Source of the DNA: Burkholderia sp. Bp9142
GTDB lineage: Bacteria > Pseudomonadota > Gammaproteobacteria > Burkholderiales > Burkholderiaceae
Assembly (NCBI RefSeq): GCF_003853415.1
Contig: NZ_QTPP01000005.1
Location: 186,001-250,000 of the forward strand
Length of the DNA: 64,000 nt
Reading direction: 5' to 3'
Shown here: piece after piece, positions 47,800 to 57,748 of the stretch
Layout: each line of letters begins with the position of its first letter
Position numbering within the stretch: the stretch's first letter is position 1
Made by a program: the position numbers and the translations under genes
Notes under the pieces: model-generated
Told to the model about the DNA's origin: nothing
Seen by the model: the letters and a program-made list of their open reading frames with translations, nothing else
Database searches by the model: none

Positions 47800-49781
47800 T
47801 GCCCGCGCATGAAGAGGCGGTCGAGATCGTTCAGCGTGAGCTGATACCACGTCGGCCGGCCGTGATTGCATTGATCCGCGCGTTCGGTCGCTTCCATCTG
47901 GCGCAGCAGCGCGTTCATCTCGTCGAGCGTCAGGCGCCGGTTTGCGCGCACCGCGTGGTGACACGCGAGCGTGCCGAGCAGTTCGTGCTGGCGCTCGGTG
48001 AGCACGCGCGAGCCGCCGAACGCGTGCAGGTCGGCGAGCACGGCGCGTGCGAGCGATTGAAGGTCTGCGTCCTTCAGCAGCGCGGGCACCGCGCGGATCG
48101 CGAGCGTCGTCGGCGACAGCACCGCGAGGTCGAAGCCGAGCGATTCGAGCGTGTCGCGTTCTTCCTCGACCGTGCCGATCTCGACCGGCGTCGCCGTCAT
48201 CGATATCGGCAGCAGCAGCGACTGCACGGCGACCGTGCGGTCGGCCAGCGCGTTCTTGAACTGTTCGTACAGGATCCGTTCGTGCGCCGCGTGCATGTCG
48301 ACGATCACAAGGCCGTGCGCGTTCTGCGCGAGCACGTAGATCCCGTGGATCTGGCCAAGCGCGAAGCCGAGCGGCTGCTCGTCGTGCGCGCCGGCAGCGA
48401 GCGGGGTCGCCGTGAAACCCGGCAGCGGCGCGACCGGTGCATCCGCCGCATCGCGCGCGACGATCGTCGCGCCGTCCGGCGTGCCCGCGCCCGTGTCCTT
48501 GCGGCCGAACAGCGCGTCGTAGAGGGCGAGCGGCTGCGCGACCGGCAGCGTGCCTTGCGTCATGCGTGCCTGGCGCATCCACGTGTTGCCCGCCGACGAT
48601 GGCGACGACGGCGACGAGAAACCGCTGCCGCCCGTGCCGGCGGCCGCGCCCTGGCCAAGCGGCGTATTCAGGAACGACGTGGGACCGCCCGGCGCCGGTG
48701 AGAGTTGCGCGGCATGGCCACCCGCGGTGGTTTCCGGCGACGCGCCGGCATGGCGCGCGAGTGCGCGCTGCACCGCGTGGAAGACGTACTGGTGGATCGA
48801 GCGCGAATCGCGGAAGCGCACTTCGATCTTCGACGGGTGCACGTTCACGTCGACCGCTTCGGGCGGCAGGTCGAGGAACAGCACGTACGACGGGTAGCGG
48901 TCGCCGTGCAGCACGTCCTCGTACGCCGCGCGCACCGCGTGCGTGAGCAGCTTGTCGCGCACGAAGCGGCCGTTGACGAAGAAGTATTGCTGGTCCGCGC
49001 GGCCGCGGCTCGCGGTCGGCAGGCCCGCGCAGCCGTAGACGGCGAGCGGCCCGGCCTGCTCGTCGAGCGGCAGGTGCGCGGTCGCGAAGCCGTCGCCGAG
49101 GATCTTCGCGACGCGCTGCGCGGGCTCGGTCGCGTTCCAGTGCTCGACGGCCTTGCCGTTGTGCAGCACCGAGATCGCGACGTCCGGCCGCGCGAGCGCC
49201 GCGCGGCGGATCATTTCGAGGCAGTGGCCGAACTCCGTCTGCTCGCTTTTCAGGAACTTGCGGCGCGCGGGCGTGTTGAAGTACAGCTCGCGCACCTCGA
49301 TCGTCGTGCCGACCGCGCCGGCGGCCGGCGACAGCGCGCCCGTGGTCGCGTCGATCTTCGTCGCATGCGCGACGTCGGCTGTGCGGCTCGTGATCGACAT
49401 CTCGGCCACCGACGCGATCGACGCGAGCGCTTCGCCGCGGAACCCGAGCGTCGCGACCGCCTCGAGCTCCTCGAGCGAGCGGATCTTGCTCGTCGCGTGG
49501 CGCATCAGCGCGAGCGGCAACTCGCCGGGCGGAATCCCGCAGCCGTCGTCGGTGATCGAGATGCGCTTGACGCCGCCTTCCTCGAGCACGATGCGCAGCG
49601 TCGTCGCGCCGGCGTCCATCGCGTTCTCGAGCAGTTCCTTGACGACCGACGCCGGGCGTTCGACGACCTCGCCGGCGGCGATCTGGCTGATCAGCTGGTC
49701 GGGCAGGGGCTGGATCGCGCGCAGCGGGCGCGGAGCGGGGGCGGGCACGGCGCCCGCGGCCGTTTCGGTGATGTCGGACAT
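47796..49781 (-). CDS. mutL: MutL, DNA mismatch repair protein with endonuclease-type C-terminus
   Basis: The 661-residue protein has the GHKL ATPase N-terminus: [40 protein letters not shown] and [16 protein letters not shown] variable proline- and serine-rich linker follows. The C-terminal dimerisation domain has [18 protein letters not shown], close to the metal-binding endonuclease motif DQHA-x2-E-x4-E but with Met for Gln, and [11 protein letters not shown] near the end. This suggests a nicking MutL as in organisms lacking MutH rather than the E. coli type. It coordinates MutS-dependent repair and is coupled to miaA. Confidence 0.96.
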   Translation of the reverse strand: MSDITETAAGAVPAPAPRPLRAIQPLPDQLISQIAAGEVVERPASVVKELLENAMDAGATTLRIVLEEGGVKRISITDDGCGIPPGELPLALMRHATSKIRSLEELEAVATLGFRGEALASIASVAEMSITSRTADVAHATKIDATTGALSPAAGAVGTTIEVRELYFNTPARRKFLKSEQTEFGHCLEMIRRAALARPDVAISVLHNGKAVEHWNATEPAQRVAKILGDGFATAHLPLDEQAGPLAVYGCAGLPTASRGRADQQYFFVNGRFVRDKLLTHAVRAAYEDVLHGDRYPSYVLFLDLPPEAVDVNVHPSKIEVRFRDSRSIHQYVFHAVQRALARHAGASPETTAGGHAAQLSPAPGGPTSFLNTPLGQGAAAGTGGSGFSSPSSPSSAGNTWMRQARMTQGTLPVAQPLALYDALFGRKDTGAGTPDGATIVARDAADAPVAPLPGFTATPLAAGAHDEQPLGFALGQIHGIYVLAQNAHGLVIVDMHAAHERILYEQFKNALADRTVAVQSLLLPISMTATPVEIGTVEEERDTLESLGFDLAVLSPTTLAIRAVPALLKDADLQSLARAVLADLHAFGGSRVLTERQHELLGTLACHHAVRANRRLTLDEMNALLRQMEATERADQCNHGRPTWYQLTLNDLDRLFMRGQ

Positions 49782-49955
49782 GGCCGAATTATAGCGAGGC
49801 GGCGGGCGAGTGCCGGCGCCGTGGTCGGTTACGCTTTTTCACGGAGCCTTAAGGGACTTTCGGTATGATGACTGCGTCTCGCGCACCGCCTTGTCCGGTG
49901 GTGCGCTTCCGCATTCTCCGGCCGTTCCGGCCTTTTCGCCTTCGAGGAATCGCAT

Positions 49956-50639
49956 TTGGATACGCTGCTTCATTTCGTCAACCTGGTCCTGCATATCGAC
50001 GCGTTCCTCGGCGACTTCATCCGGCAATACGGCGCGTGGGTATATCTGGTGTTGTTCCTGATCGTGTTCTGCGAGACGGGGCTCGTCGTGTTGCCGTTCC
50101 TGCCCGGCGATTCGCTGCTGTTCATCGGCGGCGCGTTCGCGGCGACGGGCGACATGAATGTCGGCGCGCTGATCGTGCTGCTGCTCGTCGCGGCGATTGC
50201 CGGCAACACCGTGAACTACGTGATCGGCCGCTGGATCGGCCCGAAGGTGTTCAATACCCATATCCCGGTGCTCGAGCGCTTCCTTGACCGCGCGGCGCTG
50301 GAGAAGACCCACTCGTTCTACGACAACCACGGCGGCAAGACGATCGTGCTCGCGCGCTTCATCCCGGTCGTGCGCACGTTTGCACCGTTCGTGGCCGGCG
50401 CGTCGTCGATGAGCTTCGCGCGCTTCCAGCTGTTCAACGTGATCGGCGCGCTGGTCTGGGTGCTGCTGCTGGTGCTGCTCGGCTACTTCTTCGGCAATAT
50501 CCCGTTCATTCGCCAGTATTTGAACGTGATCGTGCTGGTGGGGATCGGCGCGGCGATCGTGCCGGTCGCGTTCGGCGCGCTGTGGAAGCTGGTGCGCGGG
50601 CGGCGCTCGGATAATGCGCCGAAGACGGGCGGGCGCTGA
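49956..50639 (+). CDS. DedA family (VTT domain) inner-membrane protein
   Basis: The 227-residue protein has four to five hydrophobic segments and the DedA patterns FCETGLVVLPFLPGDSLLFIGG, GNTVNYVIGRWIGP and VLARFIPVVRTFAPFVAGAS. The start is a TTG at 49956 preceded by GAGGAA at 7 bp; no ATG fits. DedA proteins are linked to undecaprenyl-phosphate or phospholipid recycling and envelope stress, and in Burkholderia some members are required for polymyxin resistance. Which DedA paralogue this is cannot be told here. A bidirectional terminator follows. Confidence 0.9.
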   Translation: MDTLLHFVNLVLHIDAFLGDFIRQYGAWVYLVLFLIVFCETGLVVLPFLPGDSLLFIGGAFAATGDMNVGALIVLLLVAAIAGNTVNYVIGRWIGPKVFNTHIPVLERFLDRAALEKTHSFYDNHGGKTIVLARFIPVVRTFAPFVAGASSMSFARFQLFNVIGALVWVLLLVLLGYFFGNIPFIRQYLNVIVLVGIGAAIVPVAFGALWKLVRGRRSDNAPKTGGR

Positions 50640-50666
50640 GCCGGCACGGTTTCGTTTCTTCGCAAT

Positions 50667-50703
50667 AAAAGCGTGGCGGCTGTGAGCTGCCACGCTTTTT
50701 TTT
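50667..50703. terminator. Bidirectional terminator between the DedA gene and mscS
   Basis: AAAAGCGTGGC and GCCACGCTTTT pair over 11 bp around a GC-containing loop, with further T residues on the plus strand and an A run on the other side. It ends both convergent genes. Confidence 0.88.
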
Positions 50704-50715
50704 CGTCCGTGCGGT

Positions 50716-51528
50716 TCAGGTATTGCGATGCGAGATCGGCGTTTCGGGCGTCGGGTATTGCGCGTCGCGGAACGTCTCGAGGATCACGCGGTTGGTATCG
50801 CAGTACACCTGCCAGTAGTTCTCCGGCTGCGTCGACGGGCGCACGAACAACAGCGGGCCTTCCGGCGTGAACTGCAGCACGCCGACGTCCGGCGCCGGCA
50901 CTTTCATCACGTTCGGGATCAACTGGATCTGCGTCTTCAGGCGGTTGATCGCATCGACCGCGTCGACGCTGTTCGCGATCTTCGCGGTCAGGTCGACGCG
51001 GCGATGCGGCGTCGCGCTGTAGTTCGCGATGTTGTCCGAGAAGATCTTGTTGTTGCCGACGATCGTCACGATGTTGTCGGGCGTGATGATCGTCGTGCCG
51101 AACAGGCCGAGTTCCTTCACGGTGCCCGTGACGCCGCCCGCGCTGATCACGTCGCCGATCTTGAACGGGCGCAGCACCTGCATGAACACGCCGGCGGCAA
51201 AGTGTGCGAGCAGGCCGCCCCAGGCGGTGCCGATCGCGAGGCCGAGGCCCGCGAGCAGCGCGGCGAACGACGTGGTCTGCACGCCGAAGATCTGCAGGAT
51301 CGCGAGGATCAGCAGGATCGTCAGCAGCACGCTGACGACCGAGGTCAGGTAGTCGGTTAGCGTCGGGTCGACCTTGCCGCTGCGGCGCACGACCTTGCCG
51401 AGCAGGCGGGTGGCGATGCGGATCGCCCAGCGGCCGATGAACCACAGGACGATCGCGGCGAGGAGGTTGAGGCCGAAGTCGAGGCCGCGGGTCATCAGGA
51501 ATTGCTGGGCGGTGGCTAGGTTCGGCAT
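50716..51528 (-). CDS. Small MscS-type mechanosensitive channel
   Basis: The 270-residue protein has three N-terminal hydrophobic segments, then the pore-lining helix and beta domain typical of MscS: LLAGLGLAIGTAWGGLLAHFAAGVFMQVLRPFKIGDVISAGGV and ITPDNIVTIVGNNKIFSDNIANYSATPHRRVDL. It opens under membrane tension to release osmolytes. Its length matches the minimal E. coli MscS. It borders the polysaccharide locus. The TAA/TGA end at 50716 lies just after the terminator hairpin. Confidence 0.92.
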   Translation of the reverse strand: MPNLATAQQFLMTRGLDFGLNLLAAIVLWFIGRWAIRIATRLLGKVVRRSGKVDPTLTDYLTSVVSVLLTILLILAILQIFGVQTTSFAALLAGLGLAIGTAWGGLLAHFAAGVFMQVLRPFKIGDVISAGGVTGTVKELGLFGTTIITPDNIVTIVGNNKIFSDNIANYSATPHRRVDLTAKIANSVDAVDAINRLKTQIQLIPNVMKVPAPDVGVLQFTPEGPLLFVRPSTQPENYWQVYCDTNRVILETFRDAQYPTPETPISHRNT

Positions 51529-51745
51529 GGGGGCTCCGCGGTTACGTGAATCCGGCAGTTTAAAGGGGAATTTGGTCTGATTGTTACCGGATTTTACAGG
51601 CTCGACGGCAATAACTTCCGGATCTGCATTGCGCGACGAAGGGGCGGTATTTTTTTACTGCGGCAGCAGATTCGTTGCGCAAATCGAAAGCATGTATAGA
51701 AGCGTTAACAGGTTTAAGCGTAATGAAGTTTTCTTGGATGTAAGC

Positions 51746-51754
51746 TGGTACAAT
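51746..51754 (+). promoter_or_regulatory. Possible extended -10 promoter of the polysaccharide locus
   Basis: TGGTACAAT is an extended -10 (TG-N-TACAAT) about 105 bp before the first export gene, with no convincing -35. It lies in the 330-bp gap 51529-51858, which is clearly more AT-rich than the DNA to its left and holds no gene that I can support. Confidence 0.4.
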
Positions 51755-51858
51755 GCGGCGCCTCGGTAGATTGAGGTGATTTAAAAATTCAGGAGCGTTG
51801 GACAAAAGAGTTCACCGCACGCGGGGCGCAAACGATAAAAGTTGAACCGGGGTTGGGT

Positions 51859-52662
51859 ATGGCAGAGCCGCCAAACGGAGATTCCAGGCTGGGCGAAGCA
51901 TTCGCTATTCAGCGAAGAGTCGTTTATGCATTGTTTTTGCGCGAACTGAAGACTCGGTTCGGCAAGCATCGGCTCGGGTATCTGTGGGTGTTTCTGGAGC
52001 CCATCGTTCACATGCTCGTGTTGTTCGCAATCCTCGGATTGATTGCGAAACATACAATGCCCGGTATTTCGTTTCCGGTATTTCTCATCTGCGGCCTGGT
52101 GCCGTACTTCATGTTCATCAACATCGCCCTGCGATCGTTGAACGCGCTGGAGGCCAACCTGGGATTGCTGAGCTATCGTCCGGTGCACCCGCTGGACACA
52201 TTGATCGCGCGTGCGGGTCTCGAATGCATTATCAGCGCTGTCGTACTGGTTGTATTGCTGGTTATTCTCGGGCTCGGCGGGCAGCCGGTTCAGTTGGGTG
52301 ATATTCCGGAACTCGCCGGAATTTGGGCGGTACTTGCGATACTCGGGCTGGGTATTGGGATCATCTTCATGGTTATCGGTCATGAGTTCCCGGTCAGCGA
52401 GAAGGTCATCCCGTTGTTCATGCGTCCCCTTTATTTCACCAGTGCGGTGATGTATCCGCTGACGACCATTCCGGCGGAATACCGTGGCTGGGTGCTGTGG
52501 AATCCTCTCGTTCATATTCTCGAGTTATTGCGGCATACGATCGTGCCGGCATACGCGGTCGAAAACGTCGGTCTTGCATATCCGGCGTTCTGCGCACTGG
52601 TCGTTCTATTTGCCGGCTTGGCCCTGTACAAGGCCCGTGAACCATCCCTGCTGCGATCATGA
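51859..52662 (+). CDS. kpsM: KpsM/Wzm-type ABC polysaccharide export permease
   Basis: The 267-residue inner-membrane protein has six hydrophobic segments (e.g. IVHMLVLFAILGLIA, SFPVFLICGLVPYFMF, IISAVVLVVLLVILGL) and the ABC-2 permease patterns RELKTRFGKHRLGYLWVFLEP near the N-terminus and PLYFTSAVMYPLTTIP. It forms the channel half of the ABC transporter that moves lipid-linked capsule-type polysaccharide. An in-frame TTG two codons upstream is possible, but the ATG at 51859 is preferred. The stop overlaps the start of the ATPase gene (ATGA). Confidence 0.9.
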   Translation: MAEPPNGDSRLGEAFAIQRRVVYALFLRELKTRFGKHRLGYLWVFLEPIVHMLVLFAILGLIAKHTMPGISFPVFLICGLVPYFMFINIALRSLNALEANLGLLSYRPVHPLDTLIARAGLECIISAVVLVVLLVILGLGGQPVQLGDIPELAGIWAVLAILGLGIGIIFMVIGHEFPVSEKVIPLFMRPLYFTSAVMYPLTTIPAEYRGWVLWNPLVHILELLRHTIVPAYAVENVGLAYPAFCALVVLFAGLALYKAREPSLLRS

Positions 52663-53321
52663 TCCGACTCGAGAATCTAACCAAATCGTACAAAACCCCG
52701 TCCGGTCGACATTACGTATTCAAGGACGTCAATGTCGAAGTGCCATCGGGGAAAAGTATTGGTTTGATCGGACGTAATGGCGCCGGCAAGAGCACGCTGC
52801 TCAGCATCATCGGCGGTATCGATCGGCCCGATCGCGGCCGGGTGGTGACGAACAGGCGCATTTCGTGGCCGGTCGGCCTCGCGAACGGATTTCAAAGCAG
52901 CATGACGGGACGCGAGAACGTCAAGTTCGTCGCGCGCCTGTACGCGAGCAAGGGCGAACTGGCGGAAAAGGTGCAGTTTGTCGCCGACTTCTGCGAACTC
53001 GGCAAGTTCTTCGACATGCCGATCCGCAGCTACTCCACCGGCATGCGAGCGCGATTGGGCTTTGGGTTGTCGATGGCGTTCGACTTCGATTACTACGTGA
53101 TTGACGAAGTGACGGCGGTCGGTGATGCCGTTTTCAGAAAAAAAAGCGAGGCATTGATGATGGCCAGGCGCGCCGTCAGCCAGTTCATTTTTGTGTCGCA
53201 TGGCCTCGACGAGGTGAGTCGAGTCTGCGATGTCGGATTGCTGATCGGCAACGGGAAGGTCACGTACTACCCCGACGTGAATGAGGCAATCGAAGTTTAC
53301 AAGCAAGAAAACAATGTCTGA
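52659..53321 (+). CDS. kpsT: KpsT/CtrD-type ABC polysaccharide export ATPase
   Basis: The 220-residue nucleotide-binding protein has Walker A GLIGRNGAGKSTLLS, the signature YSTGMRARLGFGLSMA, Walker B DYYVIDEVTAVGD and the H-loop FVSHGLDEV. At 220 residues it is the short KpsT/CtrD type without a carbohydrate-binding C-terminal domain, so export probably does not depend on terminal sugar recognition as in Wzt. It overlaps kpsM by 4 bp and the next gene by 8 bp, indicating tight translational coupling. Confidence 0.92.
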   Translation: MIRLENLTKSYKTPSGRHYVFKDVNVEVPSGKSIGLIGRNGAGKSTLLSIIGGIDRPDRGRVVTNRRISWPVGLANGFQSSMTGRENVKFVARLYASKGELAEKVQFVADFCELGKFFDMPIRSYSTGMRARLGFGLSMAFDFDYYVIDEVTAVGDAVFRKKSEALMMARRAVSQFIFVSHGLDEVSRVCDVGLLIGNGKVTYYPDVNEAIEVYKQENNV

Positions 53322-54420
53322 TTGGTTGGGGAAGCTGCGTGGACATCGGCTGCAGGTAGCGCTCGTCGCGGTGCCGCTCGTCCTTTGCGGGTTGTACCTG
53401 GGGCTGGTTTCCCGGGATCGCTACGTGAGTGAATCGCAGGTGCTGGTCAAGGACTCCGGGCGTTCCGTCGGCACGGGGCTGAATATCCAGGCACTGCTTG
53501 GAGGGGGCGGGGATGCATCGGCGCGCGATGACGCGGTCGTGCTCAAGCAGTACATCGAATCGCCGGACATGCTGGCGAAGGTGGATGCGCGGCTGAACCT
53601 GAAGGAAGCGTTCGGCCATGTCGGACTCGACCTGCTCAACCGGCTTTCGCCGCACGCCACGCGCGAGGAAGCGCTGAAGTACTACCTGCGGCGTGTCAGC
53701 GTTGACGTAGACGACAAGACGGGGCTTTTGACGATTCGGACACAAGGCTTGTCGCCGGCTTTCGCGCAGACGTTCAATCGAGCGTTGCTGAGCGAAAGCG
53801 AAACTTTCCTGAACGAGTTGTCGCATCGCATTTCGCGCAACGACATGCTTTTTGCGCGTGAGGAAATCGACCGCTCGTATGACGAAGTCAAGACGGCACG
53901 CGATGCGGTGATCGCATTCGAGAACAAGACCGGCATGCTGGACCCGACGGCGAGTGCCGAAGCTGGCGGGCGCATGGTGGTCGAAATGCAGTCGAAGCAG
54001 GCTGAACTCGAAGCGGAATTGCGCAACCTGCAGACGTACATGAATGACGACGCGCCGCCGGTCGTAGCCAAGCGTAACGCGTTATCGGCGCTGGTCGCGC
54101 AGATTGCCGTCGAGCGGGCCAAGCTCAGTGCACCGGGCGACGGCAAGATGAACCGTACGGCGGCGCAGTATGCGGAACTCAAGTCCCGTCTCCAGTTCGC
54201 GACCGACCTGTACAAGGTATCGCTGTCGACTTTCGAAAAGGCCCGGATCGAATCGGGACACAAGGCAAAGAGCCTGTCCGTGATCGTGACGCCCAACCTC
54301 CCGGAAGAGGCCGAGTACCCGCGCAAGCTTCACATCATGATGTCCCTTGTTGTTGGACTGTTGCTGTTGTTCGGCGTCGTGAGACTGGCGCAAGCGATTG
54401 TCGAAGATCACCGGACGTAA
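53314..54420 (+). CDS. kpsE: KpsE/CtrB-type inner-membrane polysaccharide co-polymerase/export protein
   Basis: The 368-residue protein has one membrane helix near each end (LQVALVAVPLVLCGLYLGL and LHIMMSLVVGLLLLFGVVR) and a coiled-coil periplasmic middle (MVVEMQSKQAELEAELRNLQ and flanks). This is the PCP-3 topology of KpsE, CtrB and BexC. RDRYVSESQVLVKD after the first helix is typical. It links the ABC transporter to the outer-membrane channel. The ATG at 53314 overlaps kpsT. Confidence 0.88.
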   Translation: MSDWLGKLRGHRLQVALVAVPLVLCGLYLGLVSRDRYVSESQVLVKDSGRSVGTGLNIQALLGGGGDASARDDAVVLKQYIESPDMLAKVDARLNLKEAFGHVGLDLLNRLSPHATREEALKYYLRRVSVDVDDKTGLLTIRTQGLSPAFAQTFNRALLSESETFLNELSHRISRNDMLFAREEIDRSYDEVKTARDAVIAFENKTGMLDPTASAEAGGRMVVEMQSKQAELEAELRNLQTYMNDDAPPVVAKRNALSALVAQIAVERAKLSAPGDGKMNRTAAQYAELKSRLQFATDLYKVSLSTFEKARIESGHKAKSLSVIVTPNLPEEAEYPRKLHIMMSLVVGLLLLFGVVRLAQAIVEDHRT

Positions 54421-54550
54421 AACGGATGCGACTGCTGCCGGGATTTCGTATCGGGGTGGCAGCGCGCACGAACTTGAATGGCTGGTACAGAGTCGTTGCC
54501 ATTGACGGGGTGGCGAATGCAAACAGGCATCGACGAATGCAAATATTGAG

Positions 54551-56341
54551 ATGATCAATCTATCAAGAGGCCGAAAGGCATTGGTTGCCCTGATTTTGGG
54601 CGTCGCGAGCACGGCGGGTTGGGCCGGGTTCAACGATGCGCTGTTCGGGCTCTCCGGAACCGACAGCGATAGTGGCTCGACGTCGTCCAAGGCTGCTGCT
54701 GACGGCGGACAGCACGGTGGCGCTTCGACTGGTTTCGGGTATAACCCCGCCGACGTAGCGGCCGGGGCGATGATGCTTCAAGGCGTCAAGGTGTCGCGTC
54801 AGCAAGGCGGGCCGGGAGGTACGGCTCCGAGTCCGGTCGACGTGAGTGTCGCCCCGCAGGCGCCGAACAGCATGTTCGGCTCTCAATTGTTTGGCGGAAC
54901 ATTCCACAACAGCCGGGGGACGGGATTCAATCCGGGTTATCAGGTCAGCATTGGAGATGCCGTTACGCTGCGGATGTGGGGTGCTTTTGCATTCGACGGC
55001 CAGCTGACCGTCGATCCGCAAGGAAATATCTTCGTGCCGAATGTCGGGCCAGTCACGGTCGCGGGTGTCCGGAATGCCGATCTGAACGCGCGTGTGCTGA
55101 ATGAAGTGCGCAAGGTCTACAAGGCAAACGTGAACGTCTATGCCAGCCTTGACGTCGCGCAACCGGTGAAGGTGTTCGTCACGGGATATGTCAAGCAGCC
55201 GGGCATGTATGGCGGCATCGCGTCGGAAAGCATCCTGTCCTACCTCGACAAGGCCGGTGGCGTCGACGTTGACCGGGGCAGCTATGTCGACGTGATGGTC
55301 AAGCGCGGCGGGGTGGTGCGCAAGCGCTTCAACCTGTACGACTTCTTGTTGAATGGCGAGATCGATCAGTTGCAACTGGGCGACGGTGACGTGATCGTCG
55401 TCGGACCGCGCGAACACGTCTTCACGGTACGAGGCGAGGTCTACAACGCATACGACTTCGAATTCGCCACGCCGGTCATTACGCTGCAGCAGGCGCTTGC
55501 AGTCGCGCGTCCGAAACCGGGCGCAACGCATGTCAGTATCGTGCGCCGCCAGGGCACCGAGCGGACCACCGAGTATTACGCCATTTCGAACGCGTCGAAC
55601 GTGAGGCTCAACGACGGCGATCAGCTCATGGTCACCTCGGATCGCTACGCCGGCACGATTCAGGTGCGTGTCGAGGGGGCCCATTCCGGAGAGCACGCAT
55701 TGGTGCTCCCGTATGGTTCGACGATGGCGCAGGTGCTGGGCCGGATTCGCGCCAATCCGCTGTCACGGGTGGACGAGGCCCAGTTGTTCCGCAAGTCGGT
55801 CGCGGACCGGCAAAAGGAAATGCTGGGTGTCGAACTGCAAAAGCTTCAGGAGGCGGCGTTGTCCGCGCCGTCCGCCACGAGCGAGGAGGCCAATCTGCGC
55901 TCGAAGGAAGCCGAGAACATCACGAAGTTTGCTGCGCTCGCGAGCAAGACCGAGTTCAAGGGGCAGGTCGTACTCAACGAGCAGACGATGGGCAACGTGA
56001 TTCTCGAGGACGGCGATGTCATCAACATCCCCGAAAGAACCAGTGTCGTCATGGTGCATGGAGAGGTGCTTTTCCCGAACGCGGTTGAATGGCAATCGGG
56101 CATGACGGCAAGTGACTATGTCGCGCACGTCGGCGGATACACGCAGAAGGCCGACAACAGCAAGATCATCGTGATTCATCAGAACGGCAAGGCCGAACTG
56201 GCCGACAGCGGTACGAAGGTCGAGACCGGCGATGAGCTCATGGTGTTGCCGAAGGTGAAGTCGAAGAGTATCGAGATCACGCGCGGGATCACGCAGATCC
56301 TGTATCAGATGGCAGTGGCGGCGAAGCTGATCTTCTGGTGA
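54551..56341 (+). CDS. kpsD: KpsD-type outer-membrane polysaccharide export protein
   Basis: The 596-residue protein has a signal peptide (KALVALILGVASTAGWA) without a lipobox cysteine. The poly-export domain follows (GDAVTLRMWGAFAFDGQLTVDPQGNIFVPNVGPVTVAG), then repeated SLBB-like beta-grasp domains (GYVKQPGMYGGIASESILSYLDKAGGV; VRGEVYNAYDFEFATPVITLQQAL; VHGEVLFPNAVEWQSGM). Absence of the Wza-style lipid anchor and the length match KpsD/OPX proteins. It forms the translocon across the outer membrane with KpsE. The 130-bp gap from kpsE is AT-rich and may hold a secondary promoter. Confidence 0.87.
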   Translation: MINLSRGRKALVALILGVASTAGWAGFNDALFGLSGTDSDSGSTSSKAAADGGQHGGASTGFGYNPADVAAGAMMLQGVKVSRQQGGPGGTAPSPVDVSVAPQAPNSMFGSQLFGGTFHNSRGTGFNPGYQVSIGDAVTLRMWGAFAFDGQLTVDPQGNIFVPNVGPVTVAGVRNADLNARVLNEVRKVYKANVNVYASLDVAQPVKVFVTGYVKQPGMYGGIASESILSYLDKAGGVDVDRGSYVDVMVKRGGVVRKRFNLYDFLLNGEIDQLQLGDGDVIVVGPREHVFTVRGEVYNAYDFEFATPVITLQQALAVARPKPGATHVSIVRRQGTERTTEYYAISNASNVRLNDGDQLMVTSDRYAGTIQVRVEGAHSGEHALVLPYGSTMAQVLGRIRANPLSRVDEAQLFRKSVADRQKEMLGVELQKLQEAALSAPSATSEEANLRSKEAENITKFAALASKTEFKGQVVLNEQTMGNVILEDGDVINIPERTSVVMVHGEVLFPNAVEWQSGMTASDYVAHVGGYTQKADNSKIIVIHQNGKAELADSGTKVETGDELMVLPKVKSKSIEITRGITQILYQMAVAAKLIFW

Positions 56342-56476
56342 TGGTTGCAGCACGTCACATGACGCGTAGAGAGCGCGTCATGTGACACCGAGAGGGCCGC
56401 GGGCGGTTCGTTGGCACGAGCGCACCGGCAGATTGCTCCTTCGGGGGCTCGTAAAATAATAGCAACGATAATTATC

Positions 56477-57658
56477 ATGAAAATTCTGACCGTGTTTGGC
56501 ACGCGGCCGGAGGCGATCAAGATGGCGCCGCTGGTACACGCGCTTAGGGGGATGCCGGGCGTGGATTGTCGCGTATGCGTCACCGCACAGCACCGGCAAA
56601 TGCTGGATCAGGTACTCGACCTTTTTGAGATAAAGCCGGATTACGACCTGAACCTGATGAAGGCGGGGCAAACGCTTCAGTCGATCACGTGCGACATCGT
56701 GAACGAAATCACGCCCGTTCTCGCGTCGTATCGGCCGGACTATATGCTCGTGCATGGCGATACGACGACCACGTTCGCGAGCGCGCTGGCGGCGTTCTAT
56801 CTGAAGATCAAGGTGGGGCACGTCGAAGCCGGGCTGCGTAGTGGCGACATGTACTCGCCGTGGCCTGAAGAGGGCAATCGGAAGCTGACAGGCCAGCTCG
56901 CCGACATTCATTTCGCGCCGACCGAGGCGTCGCGCGAGAACCTCATCGCCGAACGGGTTCGCGACGAGGACATCATCGTGACGGGCAATACCGTGATCGA
57001 CGCGCTGCTGACGGTTACGCGCAGGCTCGAGCACGATCAGGTCCTGCAGCGCCAGATGCGCGATGCATTTCCGACGCTTGAAGACGGGCGCCGCATGGTG
57101 CTCGTTACGGCTCATCGCAGAGAGAACTTCGGAGAAGGAATCCGGAATATCTGTCAGGCGATCCGTCAACTGGCGGCGCACTATGCGGACGTCGATTTCG
57201 TCTATCCGGTTCACCTGAATCCGCAGGTCAAGCAGCCGGCAGAGGAAATACTGTCGGGCCTGCCCAACGTCCATCTGCTGAGTCCGCAGGATTATTTGCC
57301 CTTCGTCTATCTGATGTCGCGTTCGACGCTGATCCTGACCGATTCGGGAGGGATTCAGGAGGAGGCGCCGTCGCTCGGCAAGCCGGTGCTTGTCATGCGC
57401 GACACGACGGAGCGTCCCGAAGCCGTTGCTGCCGGTACGGTTCGACTCGTCGGCTCTCAAAGCGAACGGATCGTCGCAGCCTGTCGCGAGTTGCTTGATG
57501 ACGCGGAGCGCTACGGGGACATGGCACGCGCACACAATCCGTACGGAGACGGCCGCGCATGCGAGCGCATCGTGCGTCACCTTGCCGGCGAAAGCGACCG
57601 CAGCGATTCGAAGTCGTTCTCTTCGATTCAGGGTTCGGTTCGGGCGTTCGCCGGGTAA
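56477..57658 (+). CDS. wecB: WecB, non-hydrolysing UDP-GlcNAc 2-epimerase
   Basis: From ATG 56477 the protein has 393 residues. It starts [22 protein letters not shown] and contains [45 protein letters not shown] and [29 protein letters not shown], the conserved UDP-GlcNAc 2-epimerase motifs. It makes UDP-ManNAc. The upstream 20 bp are unusually AT-rich. With wecC just downstream it predicts a UDP-ManNAcA-containing polymer. Confidence 0.95.
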   Translation: MKILTVFGTRPEAIKMAPLVHALRGMPGVDCRVCVTAQHRQMLDQVLDLFEIKPDYDLNLMKAGQTLQSITCDIVNEITPVLASYRPDYMLVHGDTTTTFASALAAFYLKIKVGHVEAGLRSGDMYSPWPEEGNRKLTGQLADIHFAPTEASRENLIAERVRDEDIIVTGNTVIDALLTVTRRLEHDQVLQRQMRDAFPTLEDGRRMVLVTAHRRENFGEGIRNICQAIRQLAAHYADVDFVYPVHLNPQVKQPAEEILSGLPNVHLLSPQDYLPFVYLMSRSTLILTDSGGIQEEAPSLGKPVLVMRDTTERPEAVAAGTVRLVGSQSERIVAACRELLDDAERYGDMARAHNPYGDGRACERIVRHLAGESDRSDSKSFSSIQGSVRAFAG

Positions 57659-57748
57659 TGCTGCACACGGTAAGTGCGACCAGTCAGCTCTGATTCGTGT
57701 GGCATGCCGACCAGGTGCCGCGCCTCCATACCTCATCAAGGACGTTCA

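Noticed and set aside
51643..51650. ops/JUMPstart-like element GGCGGTAT
   Set aside because: Only one mismatch to GGCGGTAG, but the rest of the JUMPstart context is missing; 8-bp matches are common by chance.
51581..51769. 62-codon TTG-started ORF in the gap before the export genes
   Set aside because: No ribosome binding site, no family resemblance, and the stretch looks like a promoter region.
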